Origin: Acidobacteriota bacterium
GTDB taxonomy: Bacteria; Acidobacteriota; Terriglobia; Terriglobales; Acidobacteriaceae
Assembly (NCBI GenBank): GCA_013285705.1
Contig: JABDHA010000009.1
Location: 1 to 62,739 of the forward strand
Direction: 5' to 3'
DNA length: 62,739 bases
The notes beneath the pieces were generated by a model, which saw nothing but the letters and a program-made list of their open reading frames with translations, ran no database searches and was not told the origin of the DNA. Positions 11,475 through 19,294 of the stretch are shown one piece after another. Made by a program: the position numbers and the translations under genes. Position 1 is the first letter of the stretch. Each line of letters begins with the position of its first letter.

Positions 11475-12409
11475 CGCTCGATCCCGTCTCGCTGACACCC
11501 CTGCCGCCGCGCGAGGAGGCCGTCGAATCGGCCTTGCCCGAAGCGGAATACCTGTACCAGCCCTATTCGCAGCCGCCATCCGATCTTACGCATGATCTGG
11601 CGCAACTGGATCCTCCCCATCTCGGCCACGCGATTCTCTTTTTCGTGCTAACCGTGCCCATGTTGTTCCTGGGCGAAGCGCTGAGCCTCTTCCTCGCGAA
11701 GCAGTCGCATCTCTTCGGCAACGAGAGCTACCACGCCATCTTCGAGCGCCTGGGCACCGACGCCCGCCTCGCCATCCCCGCCCAGATGCTCACCTACGCG
11801 CTGACGGCTCTGGCCGCAGCCGCGATCTTCCCCGTGCTCTGGCGGCAGCCGTTTTTACAGGGCATCCACTGGAACGTGAGCGCCGCGAAGACAAAGTTCT
11901 TATGGCTCTTAGCGCTCGGCTTGGCACTCGGATTCGGCATCACGCTGTTAGGCAACTACCTGCCCATGCCAAAAGATCCACCCATCATGCAGGACATGAT
12001 GGGCTCTCCCTTGGGCGCATGGATGATGCTGCTCTTCGGCATCACCTTTGCGCCGTTACTGGAAGAACTGGCCTTCCGCGGCTTTCTGTTACCGGGTCTC
12101 ATCCATGGATTGCGCTGGCTGATGCAGCGCGACATCCTTTCTCCGGAAGCTTTTTCCTGGATGACGCTTCCCCTGTCTGTCGTCCTGACCACCATTCCCT
12201 TCGCACTGCTGCATGCCACGCAGGTGTCGCATGCCTGGGCGCCGCTTCTGCTCATTGGCATCGTCAGCGTCGCCCTGTGCGTCATTCGTCTGCGGCTAAA
12301 GTCCGTCGCCGCCAGCGCCGTCGTCCACGCCGCCTACAACTTCACCCTCTTCGCCGGACTCCTGCTGCAAACCGACGGCTTCCGCCACCTGGACCGCCTG
12401 AACAGCTAG
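11471..12409 (+). CDS. CPBP-family intramembrane metalloprotease
   Basis: A membrane protein of 312 residues. A proline-rich cytosolic N-terminus (about 50 residues) is followed by seven or eight hydrophobic segments. The family motif EExxxRG appears as [14 protein letters not shown], and a second conserved block is [13 protein letters not shown], with the histidines expected to bind the metal; a third is [12 protein letters not shown] (Abi/Rce1-like) proteases cut within the membrane; bacterial roles range from bacteriocin immunity to protein processing. The ATGA overlap with uvrA implies coupled translation. Any role in DNA repair is unsupported. Confidence 0.88.
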
Positions 12410-12450
12410 ACTGCATCACGATGCTGCCGTCAACTTTAACTTTTAGACTT

Positions 12451-12494
12451 GTCATCCTGAGCGCAGCGGAGCGGAGTCGAAGGATCTGCTTTTC
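12451..12494 (+). repeat. Dispersed repeat family A (GTCATCCTGAGCGCAGC type), variant
   Basis: GTCATCCTGAGCGCAGCGGA, then an 11-base insertion relative to the common form, then GAAGGATCTGCTTTTCC. Lies between the CPBP gene and pyrE. Confidence 0.85.
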
Positions 12495-12571
12495 CTACCC
12501 CAGCCACAAGCCCATCCCCAGGCACGCCCTCAAGAACCTCCCCATCAAGCAACGCATCCCGCAAAAGCGGC

Positions 12572-12577
12572 TACAAT
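12572..12577 (+). promoter_or_regulatory. Candidate -10 box of a leaderless pyrE promoter
   Basis: TACAAT ends seven bases before the first ATG of pyrE, with no Shine-Dalgarno between. Confidence 0.45.
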
Positions 12578-12584
12578 TTCCTTG

Positions 12585-13190
12585 ATGATGACCACGAACT
12601 ATCGTGCCGCTCTGCTCCATCTGCTCTCTCGCATCTCCTTCAAGCTGGGAGAATTCAAGCTCTCCTCCGGCGGAACGAGCGATTACTACATCGATTGCCG
12701 CACTACCACTCTGCACGCCGAGGGTGGCCGTCTCACCGGGCTCGCGATTCTCGAATTGCTGCACCAGCAAAAGATCAAGCCCGCAGCCGTCGGCGGCCTG
12801 ACCATGGGCGCCGATCCCATCGTCTCGAATGTAGCAAGCGCGAGCGCATGGCACGCCCAGGAGCACCACGGCGCACCGCTCATCCACGGATTCCTCGTCC
12901 GTAAAGCAGAAAAAGCGCACGGCACCGGACGACGCATCGAAGGCTTCTTTGAAAAAGAAGCGCCCGTACTCATCGTCGACGACGTCTGCACCACGGGCGC
13001 ATCGACAATCACAGCCATTGAAGCCGCACGCGAATCCGGAATGAAAGTGATCGCCGTAGCCTGCCTCGTCGAGCGCGAAGAGGCAAAGGGTCGCGCAGCC
13101 GTAGAAGCCGCCGCCCAGGGCGCTCCCTTTTTTGCCCTGTACACAGCAAACGACGTGCGCGCCGCCCACATCCGCCAGATGGCTTTATAG
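12585..13190 (+). CDS. pyrE: Orotate phosphoribosyltransferase
   Basis: Converts orotate and PRPP to orotidine 5'-phosphate in pyrimidine synthesis. The PRPP-binding motif VLIVDDVCTTGAST lies near residues 125-138, and the N-terminal SGGTSDYYIDCRTTTL block is typical of the family. The length of 201 residues is normal. The start is one of two adjacent ATGs at 12585 and 12588. The gene has a perfect TACAAT just upstream and no ribosome-binding site, so it looks leaderless. The pyrimidine genes are not clustered here. Confidence 0.95.
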   Translation: MMTTNYRAALLHLLSRISFKLGEFKLSSGGTSDYYIDCRTTTLHAEGGRLTGLAILELLHQQKIKPAAVGGLTMGADPIVSNVASASAWHAQEHHGAPLIHGFLVRKAEKAHGTGRRIEGFFEKEAPVLIVDDVCTTGASTITAIEAARESGMKVIAVACLVEREEAKGRAAVEAAAQGAPFFALYTANDVRAAHIRQMAL

Positions 13191-13213
13191 GTTTTCAATA
13201 GCGATAGACGAGC

Positions 13214-13404
13214 CGTCATTCTGACGGTCGCAGGGAGAACTTGTCCGGAGCGCAGCCGAAGAAAAGAATCAACATCTCCACCCAAGACGAGCCGTCATTC
13301 TGACGACCAACGGGAGGAAGAATCTCAGCGATCTACGTGGATCACCAAACCAAGCGGAAAGTCATTCTGAACCTGAGGAACGAAGGTGAAGAATCCATGC
13401 GATG
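13214..13404 (+). repeat. Cluster of three family B repeat copies
   Basis: GTCATTCTGACGGTCGCAGG at 13214 (diverged tail), a full copy at 13294-13333, and a variant GTCATTCTGAACCTGAGGAA at 13361-13404 ending GAAGAATCCATGCGATG. All read on the plus strand. They fill the 314-base gap after pyrE together with the terminator that follows; no gene is seen. Confidence 0.8.
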
Positions 13405-13454
13405 TCCATGTTGCCGATGCACGAAGGCGCTTTCCGGCACGAACAGAAAAACAA

Positions 13455-13487
13455 AAAGCGCGAACGGATCAGATCCGTTCGCGCTTT
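13455..13487 (-). terminator. Intrinsic terminator of the OmpA-like lipoprotein gene
   Basis: Nearly perfect inverted repeat AAAGCGCGAACGGAT / ATCCGTTCGCGCTTT. On the minus strand it is followed by a TTTTTGTTTTT tract, 17 bases after the stop codon. Confidence 0.85.
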
Positions 13488-13504
13488 ATTACACCGTACC
13501 GTTT

Positions 13505-14290
13505 TTACTGCTGCTGAGGCGAGTTAACCTGCCCTTCCTGCGGCAGCTTAACCGTGCCAGAAGCCTGCGCAGTCGTCGGCGAACCACTCTGGCCACTCAT
13601 GTTCGAGAGCATCTGAATCTCCACCCGGCGATTTTGGGCGCGCCCCGCAGCAGAGCTGTTCGAGGCGACTTCCTTATCTTTACCAATTCCGATCAGGTAG
13701 AACTTGTGCGGCGGCACGTTGTACTTGGAAGCCAGATACTGCACCACAACCTGCGCGCGGCGTTGGCTGAGGTTGTAGTTGTAGTCCGCCGAACCCGTCG
13801 AGTCGGTTCCACCCGTAATAGCCAAGATGTAGCTCTTCTGCGAATTCAGCTGCCCAGCGAATTCGTCAAGCTTCTGCTTGTCCGCGCGGGTCAGGTCTGC
13901 TTTATCGAAACCGAAATTGACCTGCGCATCCGCAATCTGTTTGTAGTTATCAAGGTTGCCGACTACGCTCGCGAGAGAGTCTGCGCGATTGACTGCCTCT
14001 TGCGCGGACTGATTGGCTTGCGAAGCCGCCGTTCCCGCACTTTGGGCAGCCTGGTTCGCCTGGTTGGCGCTGCTCTGCGCCTGGGTAATGCCAGCCTGCG
14101 CGCGCTGATCTACATCGTGAATATTCCGGTTGTTGGTGGCAGTCGCATCATCCAGTTCATTCGTCTTTTGAATGACCGGCGTGGTCTGGCTGCGCACATA
14201 ATTTTTGGTGGAGCACCCACTGGCCAAGAGCAGCGACAGCGCTCCAAGCGCCGAAACTGTTTGCAAAGATGTTCTGCTGATTCGAGTCAT
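13505..14290 (-). CDS. OmpA-family peptidoglycan-binding lipoprotein
   Basis: An outer-membrane lipoprotein of 261 residues. The signal peptide ends in a lipobox (LLLASGC, Cys at about residue 26). An Ala/Gln/Ser-rich coiled-coil-like stretch follows (residues 55-115), then an OmpA/MotB domain (residues 125-235) with FGFDKADLT, TGGTDSTGSADYNYNLSQRRA and GRAQNRRVEI, where the Asp and Arg bind diaminopimelate. The tail is Gln/Ser-rich. The architecture resembles Pal or Lpp-like anchors linking the outer membrane to the wall. The start is the ATG at 14288-14290, preceded by GGAGTGA; an upstream ATG would add 15 residues before the signal peptide. Confidence 0.9.
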   Translation of the reverse strand: MTRISRTSLQTVSALGALSLLLASGCSTKNYVRSQTTPVIQKTNELDDATATNNRNIHDVDQRAQAGITQAQSSANQANQAAQSAGTAASQANQSAQEAVNRADSLASVVGNLDNYKQIADAQVNFGFDKADLTRADKQKLDEFAGQLNSQKSYILAITGGTDSTGSADYNYNLSQRRAQVVVQYLASKYNVPPHKFYLIGIGKDKEVASNSSAAGRAQNRRVEIQMLSNMSGQSGSPTTAQASGTVKLPQEGQVNSPQQQ

Positions 14291-14571
14291 CGCGTTCACT
14301 CCATTTCGTTGGCGGCCAAGGCCGCATGAGGGCATTCGCTTCGATTACAGGAAAGCATGCCTTTCCCTGCTTACAAAGAAGTACACTGCAACCCCGTTGC
14401 CAAACTATCTACCGTCCCGCAAGTGTATTAAGTTGAATGCTTTATCGGCAATTTACTGCGCTGTAATCAAACACTGAAATCCATTGGAAAACAGGTAGCT
14501 TTTACTCGATCCATGCAATTCGGGCCGAATTCGGGCGAAGAAACGGTAAACTGGAAACAGGCCCCCAAGCG

Positions 14572-16476
14572 ATGGATTTACACGAGAAGATTCGCACTTT
14601 ACCGACCCGGCCCGGCGTGTATCTCTACAAAAATGCCGACGGCGAAGTCATCTACGTCGGCAAGGCCAAAAACCTTCGCTCCCGCACGCGCTCCTATCTG
14701 CTCGAAGCCTCGCAGGCCAACGCCAAGACCGGATCGCTCATGCGCGAAGCCGTCGACCTCGACTACATCCTGGTCGACAACGAGCACGAGGCTTTGGCCC
14801 TTGAAAACAATCTCATCAAGCAGCGCAAGCCGCGCTTCAACATCCTGCTGCGCGATGACAAGACCTACCCCTACGTCAAGCTCACGCTCGGCGACCGCTA
14901 CCCCAAGGTCTTCGTCACGCGCCGTCTGCGCAAGGACGGCAGCGCCTACTACGGCCCCTATTTTCCCGGCAACCTCGCGCACCGCATCGTGGATCTGATC
15001 CACCGCAGCTTCCTCATTCCCAGCTGCAAAGTCGATCTCTCCCGATATCATCCGCGCCCATGCCTGCAGTACTACATCAAGCGCTGCCTCGGCCCCTGCG
15101 TCGAAGGCCTCACCACGCCCGAGGCCTACCGCGAGGCCGTACGCGATACGCAGATGTTCCTCGAAGGCCGCGGCGCCGAGCTGGGCAAGTCACTCGAAGA
15201 GCGCATGCAGACAGCCGTCGACAGAGAGCTCTTCGAGCTGGCCGCCAAATACCGCGACCTGCTGCGCACCGTCTCTGACCTGCAGGAAAAGCAGCGCATC
15301 GCCTCCGTTGAAAACGACGACGCGGACGTCTTCGGCTATCACTTTGAGAACGGCATGCTCGCCGTGAATCTCTTCCACATGCGCGGCGGAAAAATCGTCG
15401 ACCGCCGAGAATTTTTCTGGGAAGACTTGCCCGAGCTGCTAGAAACAGAAGACGAAAATTCTGAGAAGCAGCCGTCGACCGCGGCTGGCACTTTCGAGGC
15501 AGGCGCCTTTTTCTCTGCCCTGCTCAAGCAGCTTTACATCGATCAGCCATACGTTCCTCGCGCCATCTATGTACCCGTCGATTTCGCCGACCGCCCAGCG
15601 CTCACCGATCTGCTCAGCCAGCAGACCGGCCGCCGCATCGAACTCAGCGTGCCGCAGCGCGGCGATAAGCGTTCGCTCGTCGATCTCGCCGGACAGAACG
15701 CGAAGCAGAGCTTCGACCAGCGCTTCCGCGTGCTGCAGCCCAGCCAGAAGGCCATTCAGGAGACCCTGCAGGATGTACTGGTCCTGCCCGAGCTGCCCCG
15801 CCGCATCGAGTGCTTCGACATCTCGCACATCCAGGGCGCGGAGACCGTCGCCTCCATGGTCGTCTGGGAAGACGGCGCGATGAAGAAATCCGACTACCGT
15901 AAATTTCAGATCAAGACCGTCGAGGGCGTCGACGACTTCGCCTCCATGCGCGAAGTGGTCACACGCCGCTACAAGCGCATTGCTGAAGAGAACAAACCCA
16001 TGCCGAGCCTCATCCTCATCGACGGCGGGCTCGGCCAGCTGCACGCGGCCGCAGCGTCTTTAGAGGAGCTGGGCTTTACCAGCCAGCCCCTGGCGTCCAT
16101 CGCCAAGCGCGAAGAGATTATCTACCTCTACGGTCAGGAAAACGACCCCATCGTGCTCGACCGCCGCTCACCCGTGTTGCACCTCGTGCAGCGCATTCGC
16201 GACGAGTCGCACCGCTTCGCCATCAGCTATCACCGCAAGCGCCGCGAGATGCGCGACCGCGACTCCGAGCTGCTCTCCATCCCCGGCGTAGGCGCACGCA
16301 CCCGCACTCGCCTGCTCGAACACTTCGGCAGCCTGCGCAGCGTGCAGAGCGCCGGCCTCGAAGCACTGACGGCCGTCGTATCCCGCAAAACCGCGGAAGA
16401 AATTTACGCCTACTTCCACGCCGAGCCAACCGCAAATACCAACCCTCTGCCCATTCTCAACAACGACCTTTCGTAA
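14572..16476 (+). CDS. uvrC: Excinuclease ABC subunit C
   Basis: Makes the two incisions around a lesion in nucleotide excision repair with UvrB. The protein is 634 residues. The N-terminal GIY-YIG nuclease (PGVYLYKNADGEVIYVGKAKNL, residues 14-35) makes the 3' cut. A central UVR helix follows (about residues 205-240), then an RNase H-like C-terminal nuclease (IECFDISHIQGAETVASMVV and FDD-like VEGVDDFASM) and helix-hairpin-helix motifs (LSIPGVGARTRTRLLEHFGSL). The ATG at 14572 fits the family start. The 281-base gap upstream shows no gene. Confidence 0.97.
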   Translation: MDLHEKIRTLPTRPGVYLYKNADGEVIYVGKAKNLRSRTRSYLLEASQANAKTGSLMREAVDLDYILVDNEHEALALENNLIKQRKPRFNILLRDDKTYPYVKLTLGDRYPKVFVTRRLRKDGSAYYGPYFPGNLAHRIVDLIHRSFLIPSCKVDLSRYHPRPCLQYYIKRCLGPCVEGLTTPEAYREAVRDTQMFLEGRGAELGKSLEERMQTAVDRELFELAAKYRDLLRTVSDLQEKQRIASVENDDADVFGYHFENGMLAVNLFHMRGGKIVDRREFFWEDLPELLETEDENSEKQPSTAAGTFEAGAFFSALLKQLYIDQPYVPRAIYVPVDFADRPALTDLLSQQTGRRIELSVPQRGDKRSLVDLAGQNAKQSFDQRFRVLQPSQKAIQETLQDVLVLPELPRRIECFDISHIQGAETVASMVVWEDGAMKKSDYRKFQIKTVEGVDDFASMREVVTRRYKRIAEENKPMPSLILIDGGLGQLHAAAASLEELGFTSQPLASIAKREEIIYLYGQENDPIVLDRRSPVLHLVQRIRDESHRFAISYHRKRREMRDRDSELLSIPGVGARTRTRLLEHFGSLRSVQSAGLEALTAVVSRKTAEEIYAYFHAEPTANTNPLPILNNDLS

Positions 16477-16549
16477 GCGAGGTTTTTCCATACCCAGCAT
16501 GAAGAAAATTTGTCGTCCTGCATAAAGAAGAGTTGTCCGCGAGAAAGTT

Positions 16550-16583
16550 GTCATCCTGAGCGGAGCGAAGGATCTGCTTTTTT
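16550..16583 (+). repeat. Dispersed repeat family A copy
   Basis: GTCATCCTGAGCGGAGCGAA followed by GGATCTGCTTTTTT, downstream of uvrC. Confidence 0.85.
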
Positions 16584-16676
16584 CCGGGACACGAGAGCCT
16601 CGGAAGATACGCTCTGGCATTTTGAACTTTCCGCGCTCCCCTGCGTAGTGCATCCTGTATACGCACAAGCAAACGC

Positions 16677-18263
16677 ATGGAACTCACACAGCCCAAAGCC
16701 CGACAGACAGACCTGCGCCCGATCCTCTGGCTATCTTTCCTCTTTGCCGCCCTCAAGCTCGCCATCCAGATCATCGGCAACATCCTCGCGCAGCACGCAG
16801 GCTACGGCATCTTTCGCGACGAGCTGTATTACCTCGTCTGCGGCCAGCACCTGGCCTTCGGCTATGTGGACCAGCCACCGCTCGTCGCCCTGCAGGCACG
16901 GCTGACAGAAATCCTCTTCGGACATAACACGATGTGGACGCTGCGGCTCATCTCCGGCCTCGCCGGCGCCGCAAAGGTCTTCCTCACCGGACTGCTCGTC
17001 TGGGCGCTCGGCGGAGGCCGCAAAGCCGCCGCGCTTGCCATGCTCGGAGTCACTGCCGCAGGCGTCTATCTCGGCATCGACAGCTATCTCTCGATGAACT
17101 CCTTTGACCCAGTCTTCTGGATGCTCTGCGCGCTCGCACTCATCCGCATCGTGAGTTCAGACTCGCCATCCGAAATCCGCAACTGGTGGATCGTGCTCGG
17201 CCTCAGCGCCGGCCTGGCATTCGAGAACAAAGATTCCGTCCTCTTCTTTCTCGTCGCCATGCTCGTAGCCCTGCTGTTAACACCGCAGCGCCGCATCCTC
17301 GCCAACCGCTGGTTCGCCGTCTCCGTGCTGCTGATCGTGGTAGTCGCCCTCCCGAATCTTCTCTGGCAGGTGCACTATCACTTCCCTACGCTTGAATGGC
17401 TGCGCGATGTCCAGAAGAGCGACAAGGACGTAAAGTTGTCTCCCGGTCCATTCTTCCTCGCCCAGATCTTGACGCTGACTCCGACCACCATCCTGTTATG
17501 GGCGACGGGCGTTCTCTGGCTCCTCTTTTCGAAAGCCGCTCGCAGCTTTCGTTTCCTCGGCGTCTTTTACCTGCTCTTTCTCGCCTTGATGATGGCGATG
17601 CACGCAGAAGACTATTACCTGGCCCCCGCCTATCCCGTCTTCTTTGCCGCCGGGGGCGTCGCATTGGCAGCGTGGGTGGGCACAAAAAAATGGCGCAACA
17701 TCCGCCTCGGTGTCTACGCGGTCATTCTGATTGCAGGCATCGTCGTCTTTCTCCCGTTCTCCGTTCCAGTCTTTCCGCCGCAGCAGTGGCTTGCCTATGC
17801 AAAGAAACTCCACTTCACTCCCAAGGACTCAGAAAACCACGGCGCCACTCCGTTGCCGCAGTTCTACGCCGACCGCTTCGGCTGGCATGATCTCGTCGGG
17901 CAAGTCGCCGCAATCTATAACGCGCTGCCGCCGCAGGAGCGCGCCGTCACCGGCATCTTCGCCGGAAATTACGGCGAGGCCAGCGCCATCAATATCCTTG
18001 GCAAGCCTTACGGTCTACCTACCGCCATCAGCGGCCATCAGAACTACTGGATCTGGGGTCCGCGCGGCTACACCGGCGAGGAGATGATTATCATCGACGG
18101 CGCGTCGCCTGATGAAATGAAGCCGTATTACGACTCCTGCACCGTCGTCGGCGAGCGCAATCATCCCTATGCCATGCCCTGGGAACACGGTCCCATCTAT
18201 GTATGTCACGGCAGAAAGACGACCTATCAGACAGACTGGACAGAACTCAAGCATTACTACTAG
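16677..18263 (+). CDS. Glycosyltransferase family 39 (ArnT/PMT-like) membrane protein
   Basis: A protein of 528 residues with about ten membrane segments and a periplasmic C-terminal domain. The N-terminal loop FRDELYYLVCGQHLAFGYVDQPPLVAL carries the Asp-Glu pair typical of GT-C enzymes of the PMT_2/ArnT class, which move a sugar from a polyprenyl-phosphate to lipid A, protein or glycan outside the membrane. The acceptor cannot be told. The C-terminal domain (IFAGNYGEASAINILGKPYGLPTAISGHQNYWIWGPRGY) is conserved in this subgroup. It is a single gene next to the small-RNA locus. Confidence 0.88.
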   Translation: MELTQPKARQTDLRPILWLSFLFAALKLAIQIIGNILAQHAGYGIFRDELYYLVCGQHLAFGYVDQPPLVALQARLTEILFGHNTMWTLRLISGLAGAAKVFLTGLLVWALGGGRKAAALAMLGVTAAGVYLGIDSYLSMNSFDPVFWMLCALALIRIVSSDSPSEIRNWWIVLGLSAGLAFENKDSVLFFLVAMLVALLLTPQRRILANRWFAVSVLLIVVVALPNLLWQVHYHFPTLEWLRDVQKSDKDVKLSPGPFFLAQILTLTPTTILLWATGVLWLLFSKAARSFRFLGVFYLLFLALMMAMHAEDYYLAPAYPVFFAAGGVALAAWVGTKKWRNIRLGVYAVILIAGIVVFLPFSVPVFPPQQWLAYAKKLHFTPKDSENHGATPLPQFYADRFGWHDLVGQVAAIYNALPPQERAVTGIFAGNYGEASAINILGKPYGLPTAISGHQNYWIWGPRGYTGEEMIIIDGASPDEMKPYYDSCTVVGERNHPYAMPWEHGPIYVCHGRKTTYQTDWTELKHYY

Positions 18264-18328
18264 GCACTAGTCAGAATCACAACTTCCAGGAGAGCGGACG
18301 TATCCACAGAGCCACGCTGCTCGTGCCC

Positions 18329-18358
18329 TTGATTCAGCCTGCCAGTCAGGCGTAATCT
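18329..18358 (+). promoter_or_regulatory. Candidate housekeeping promoter of the small RNA
   Basis: TTGATT (18329-18334) and TAATCT (18353-18358) are separated by 18 bases, which predicts a transcript starting near 18365, just ahead of the AAAGGAGGT motif. Confidence 0.5.
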
Positions 18359-18391
18359 TTTTTTACACGGGAAAGGAGGTTGATCCAGCTA

Positions 18392-18448
18392 ATGAAAAAT
18401 TCTGACGGTAGTAGTAGCACGATCCTACGTGAGGTGACTGAGGCTTAG
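18392..18448 (+). CDS. 18-codon leader ORF inside the small RNA
   Basis: ATG at 18392 after an AAAGGAGGT Shine-Dalgarno (11 bases between). The predicted peptide is MKNSDGSSSTILREVTEA, stopping at a TAG that lies in the first strand of the TAGAGC hairpin. Ribosomes reaching this stop would cover one strand of the long-range helix, as in attenuators. It could also be chance, since the strong Shine-Dalgarno may instead be an rRNA-pairing element. Three serine codons in a row (AGT AGT AGC) are the only biased run. Confidence 0.35.
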   Translation: MKNSDGSSSTILREVTEA

Positions 18449-18550
18449 AGCACCCTTTGCTCTAGTCCTGGCGATCCGCAACCCCATTCGCCGAGGCCCA
18501 CTCACAGATCGAAGGGTGCCTCAGGTCAATCACAACAGATCACCGGTATC

Positions 18551-18586
18551 AAAGGCCCGCTTTGCCAATTCTGGCAGCGGGCCTTT
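18551..18586 (+). terminator. Hairpin terminator ending the small RNA
   Basis: AAAGGCCCGCT, an inner TGCCA/TGGCA stem, then AGCGGGCCTTT. The T run is short, only three, so termination strength is uncertain. Confidence 0.65.
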
Positions 18587-18610
18587 GTACGTCTGCATGA
18601 ATTAAAATAT

Positions 18611-18634
18611 GACTATGGTATGATGACCATAGTC
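18611..18634. promoter_or_regulatory. Palindromic operator overlapping the vapBC promoter
   Basis: GACTATGGT and ACCATAGTC form a perfect 9-bp inverted repeat around ATGATG. A -10-like TATGAT (18619-18624) spans the left arm and centre, so antitoxin bound here would block transcription, the usual autoregulation of such loci. Confidence 0.65.
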
Positions 18635-18646
18635 GGAGTTTGAGCG

Positions 18647-18877
18647 ATGAAGACAATGCCAGCAGGACAGTTTAAGACACATTGCCTTGCCGTGATCGAC
18701 GAAGTAAACGCCAAGCACGAAACAGTCGTGATCACCAAACACGGAAAACCGATGGCGAAGCTCGTACCCATTCCGCAGGAAAAAGATTCCATCTTTGGAT
18801 TTATGCAAGGACGAGGAAAGATCGTCGGAGACATCATTGAACCTGTTTTCCCGCCTGAAGATTGGGACGCCGAGTGA
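18647..18877 (+). CDS. Type II antitoxin, Phd/YefM family
   Basis: A protein of 76 residues. The N-terminus MKTMPAGQFKTHCLAVIDEV, then ETVVITKHGKPMAKLVPI, is the DNA-binding fold of Phd/YefM antitoxins. The C-terminal part ([22 protein letters not shown]) is the toxin-neutralising tail. It would bind the palindrome at 18611-18634 with or without toxin. The stop overlaps the toxin start (GTGA), typical of a coupled pair. Confidence 0.88.
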   Translation: MKTMPAGQFKTHCLAVIDEVNAKHETVVITKHGKPMAKLVPIPQEKDSIFGFMQGRGKIVGDIIEPVFPPEDWDAE

Positions 18878-19266
18878 TTCTTCTCGACACGCATGTTGTG
18901 ATCTGGCTGGCCCTTGAGCCTGAACATATATCGCGTCCCGCATCTAAAGCTATCGAGAAGGCAAGGCAGGAAGGCTCGGGTCTGGCAATATGCTGGGACA
19001 CTCTTTATGAAATTGCCCGGGGAGTTGTCCGTGGTCGTGTACAGATCATCGATCCTCTCGAGGTTTTTCTCGAGAACATAGAATCGCTTTTCGTTGTAAA
19101 ACCGATGACGATACCCATAGCGATCAAAGCGGCACAGATGCCTTCTTCCTATCCCAGCGACCCCATCGACAGGGTGATTGGGGCAACGGCATTGATCGAA
19201 GGGATTCCGTTGATTACTGCAGACCAGCGAATCCGTCAATCGAAAGCGGTGCATACCATCTGGTAA
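18874..19266 (+). CDS. vapC: VapC-type PIN-domain ribonuclease toxin
   Basis: A protein of 130 residues when started at the GTG at 18874, which overlaps the antitoxin stop; a TTG at 18862 is the other option. The four acidic residues of a PIN nuclease are present: D5 ([10 protein letters not shown]), E46 (LYEIARG), D99 ([11 protein letters not shown]) and D117 (LITADQRI). Such toxins cut tRNA or rRNA; the target is unknown. All catalytic residues are intact, so the toxin is probably active. Confidence 0.9.
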   Translation: MILLDTHVVIWLALEPEHISRPASKAIEKARQEGSGLAICWDTLYEIARGVVRGRVQIIDPLEVFLENIESLFVVKPMTIPIAIKAAQMPSSYPSDPIDRVIGATALIEGIPLITADQRIRQSKAVHTIW

Positions 19267-19282
19267 GCGGGAAAACTCGCTT

Positions 19283-19288
19283 TACAAT
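19283..19288 (+). promoter_or_regulatory. Candidate -10 box of a leaderless thiG promoter
   Basis: TACAAT ends six bases before the thiG ATG; no Shine-Dalgarno intervenes. Confidence 0.45.
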
Positions 19289-19294
19289 AAATCC

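Larger units (their letters stand above)
18365..18586 (+). ncRNA. Structured small RNA of unassigned family, with 16S-tail complement and pseudoknot
   Basis: A stretch of about 220 bases lying between its own promoter and a strong hairpin. The 5' end, AAAGGAGGTTGATCCAGC (18372-18389), equals the complement of the usual 16S rRNA 3' tail except for one extra T. The same 5' segment GGTTGATC (18378-18385) can pair with GATCACC (18538-18544) to close the RNA. Inside, GACTGAGGC (18436-18444) pairs with GCCTCAGGTC (18518-18527), TAGAGC (18446-18451) with GCTCTA (18459-18464), GGCGA (18470-18474) with TCGCC (18488-18492), and the ACCCTT loop (18452-18457) with AAGGGT (18512-18517), a pseudoknot. I cannot match it to 6S RNA, tmRNA, RNase P RNA, SRP RNA or a riboswitch I know. 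Confidence 0.5.

Noticed and set aside
14433-14441. GCCGATAA on the minus strand 150 bases upstream of the OmpA-like gene as a sigma-28 promoter
   Set aside because: No TAAAGTTT-like -35 at 11 bases spacing; an 8-mer alone is expected by chance about once or twice in the window.
18372-18389. Fragment of an inverted 16S rRNA gene
   Set aside because: Only 17 of the tail bases match, with one insertion; the following sequence bears no relation to 16S rRNA, so it is not an rRNA remnant.
18365-18586. tmRNA, RNase P RNA, SRP RNA or TPP riboswitch
   Set aside because: No tRNA-like ends or tag, no GAGGAAAGUCC-type P4 block, no GGAA/AGCA SRP apical loop, and no CUGAGA...ACCUGAUC TPP core. 6S RNA could not be excluded by eye.
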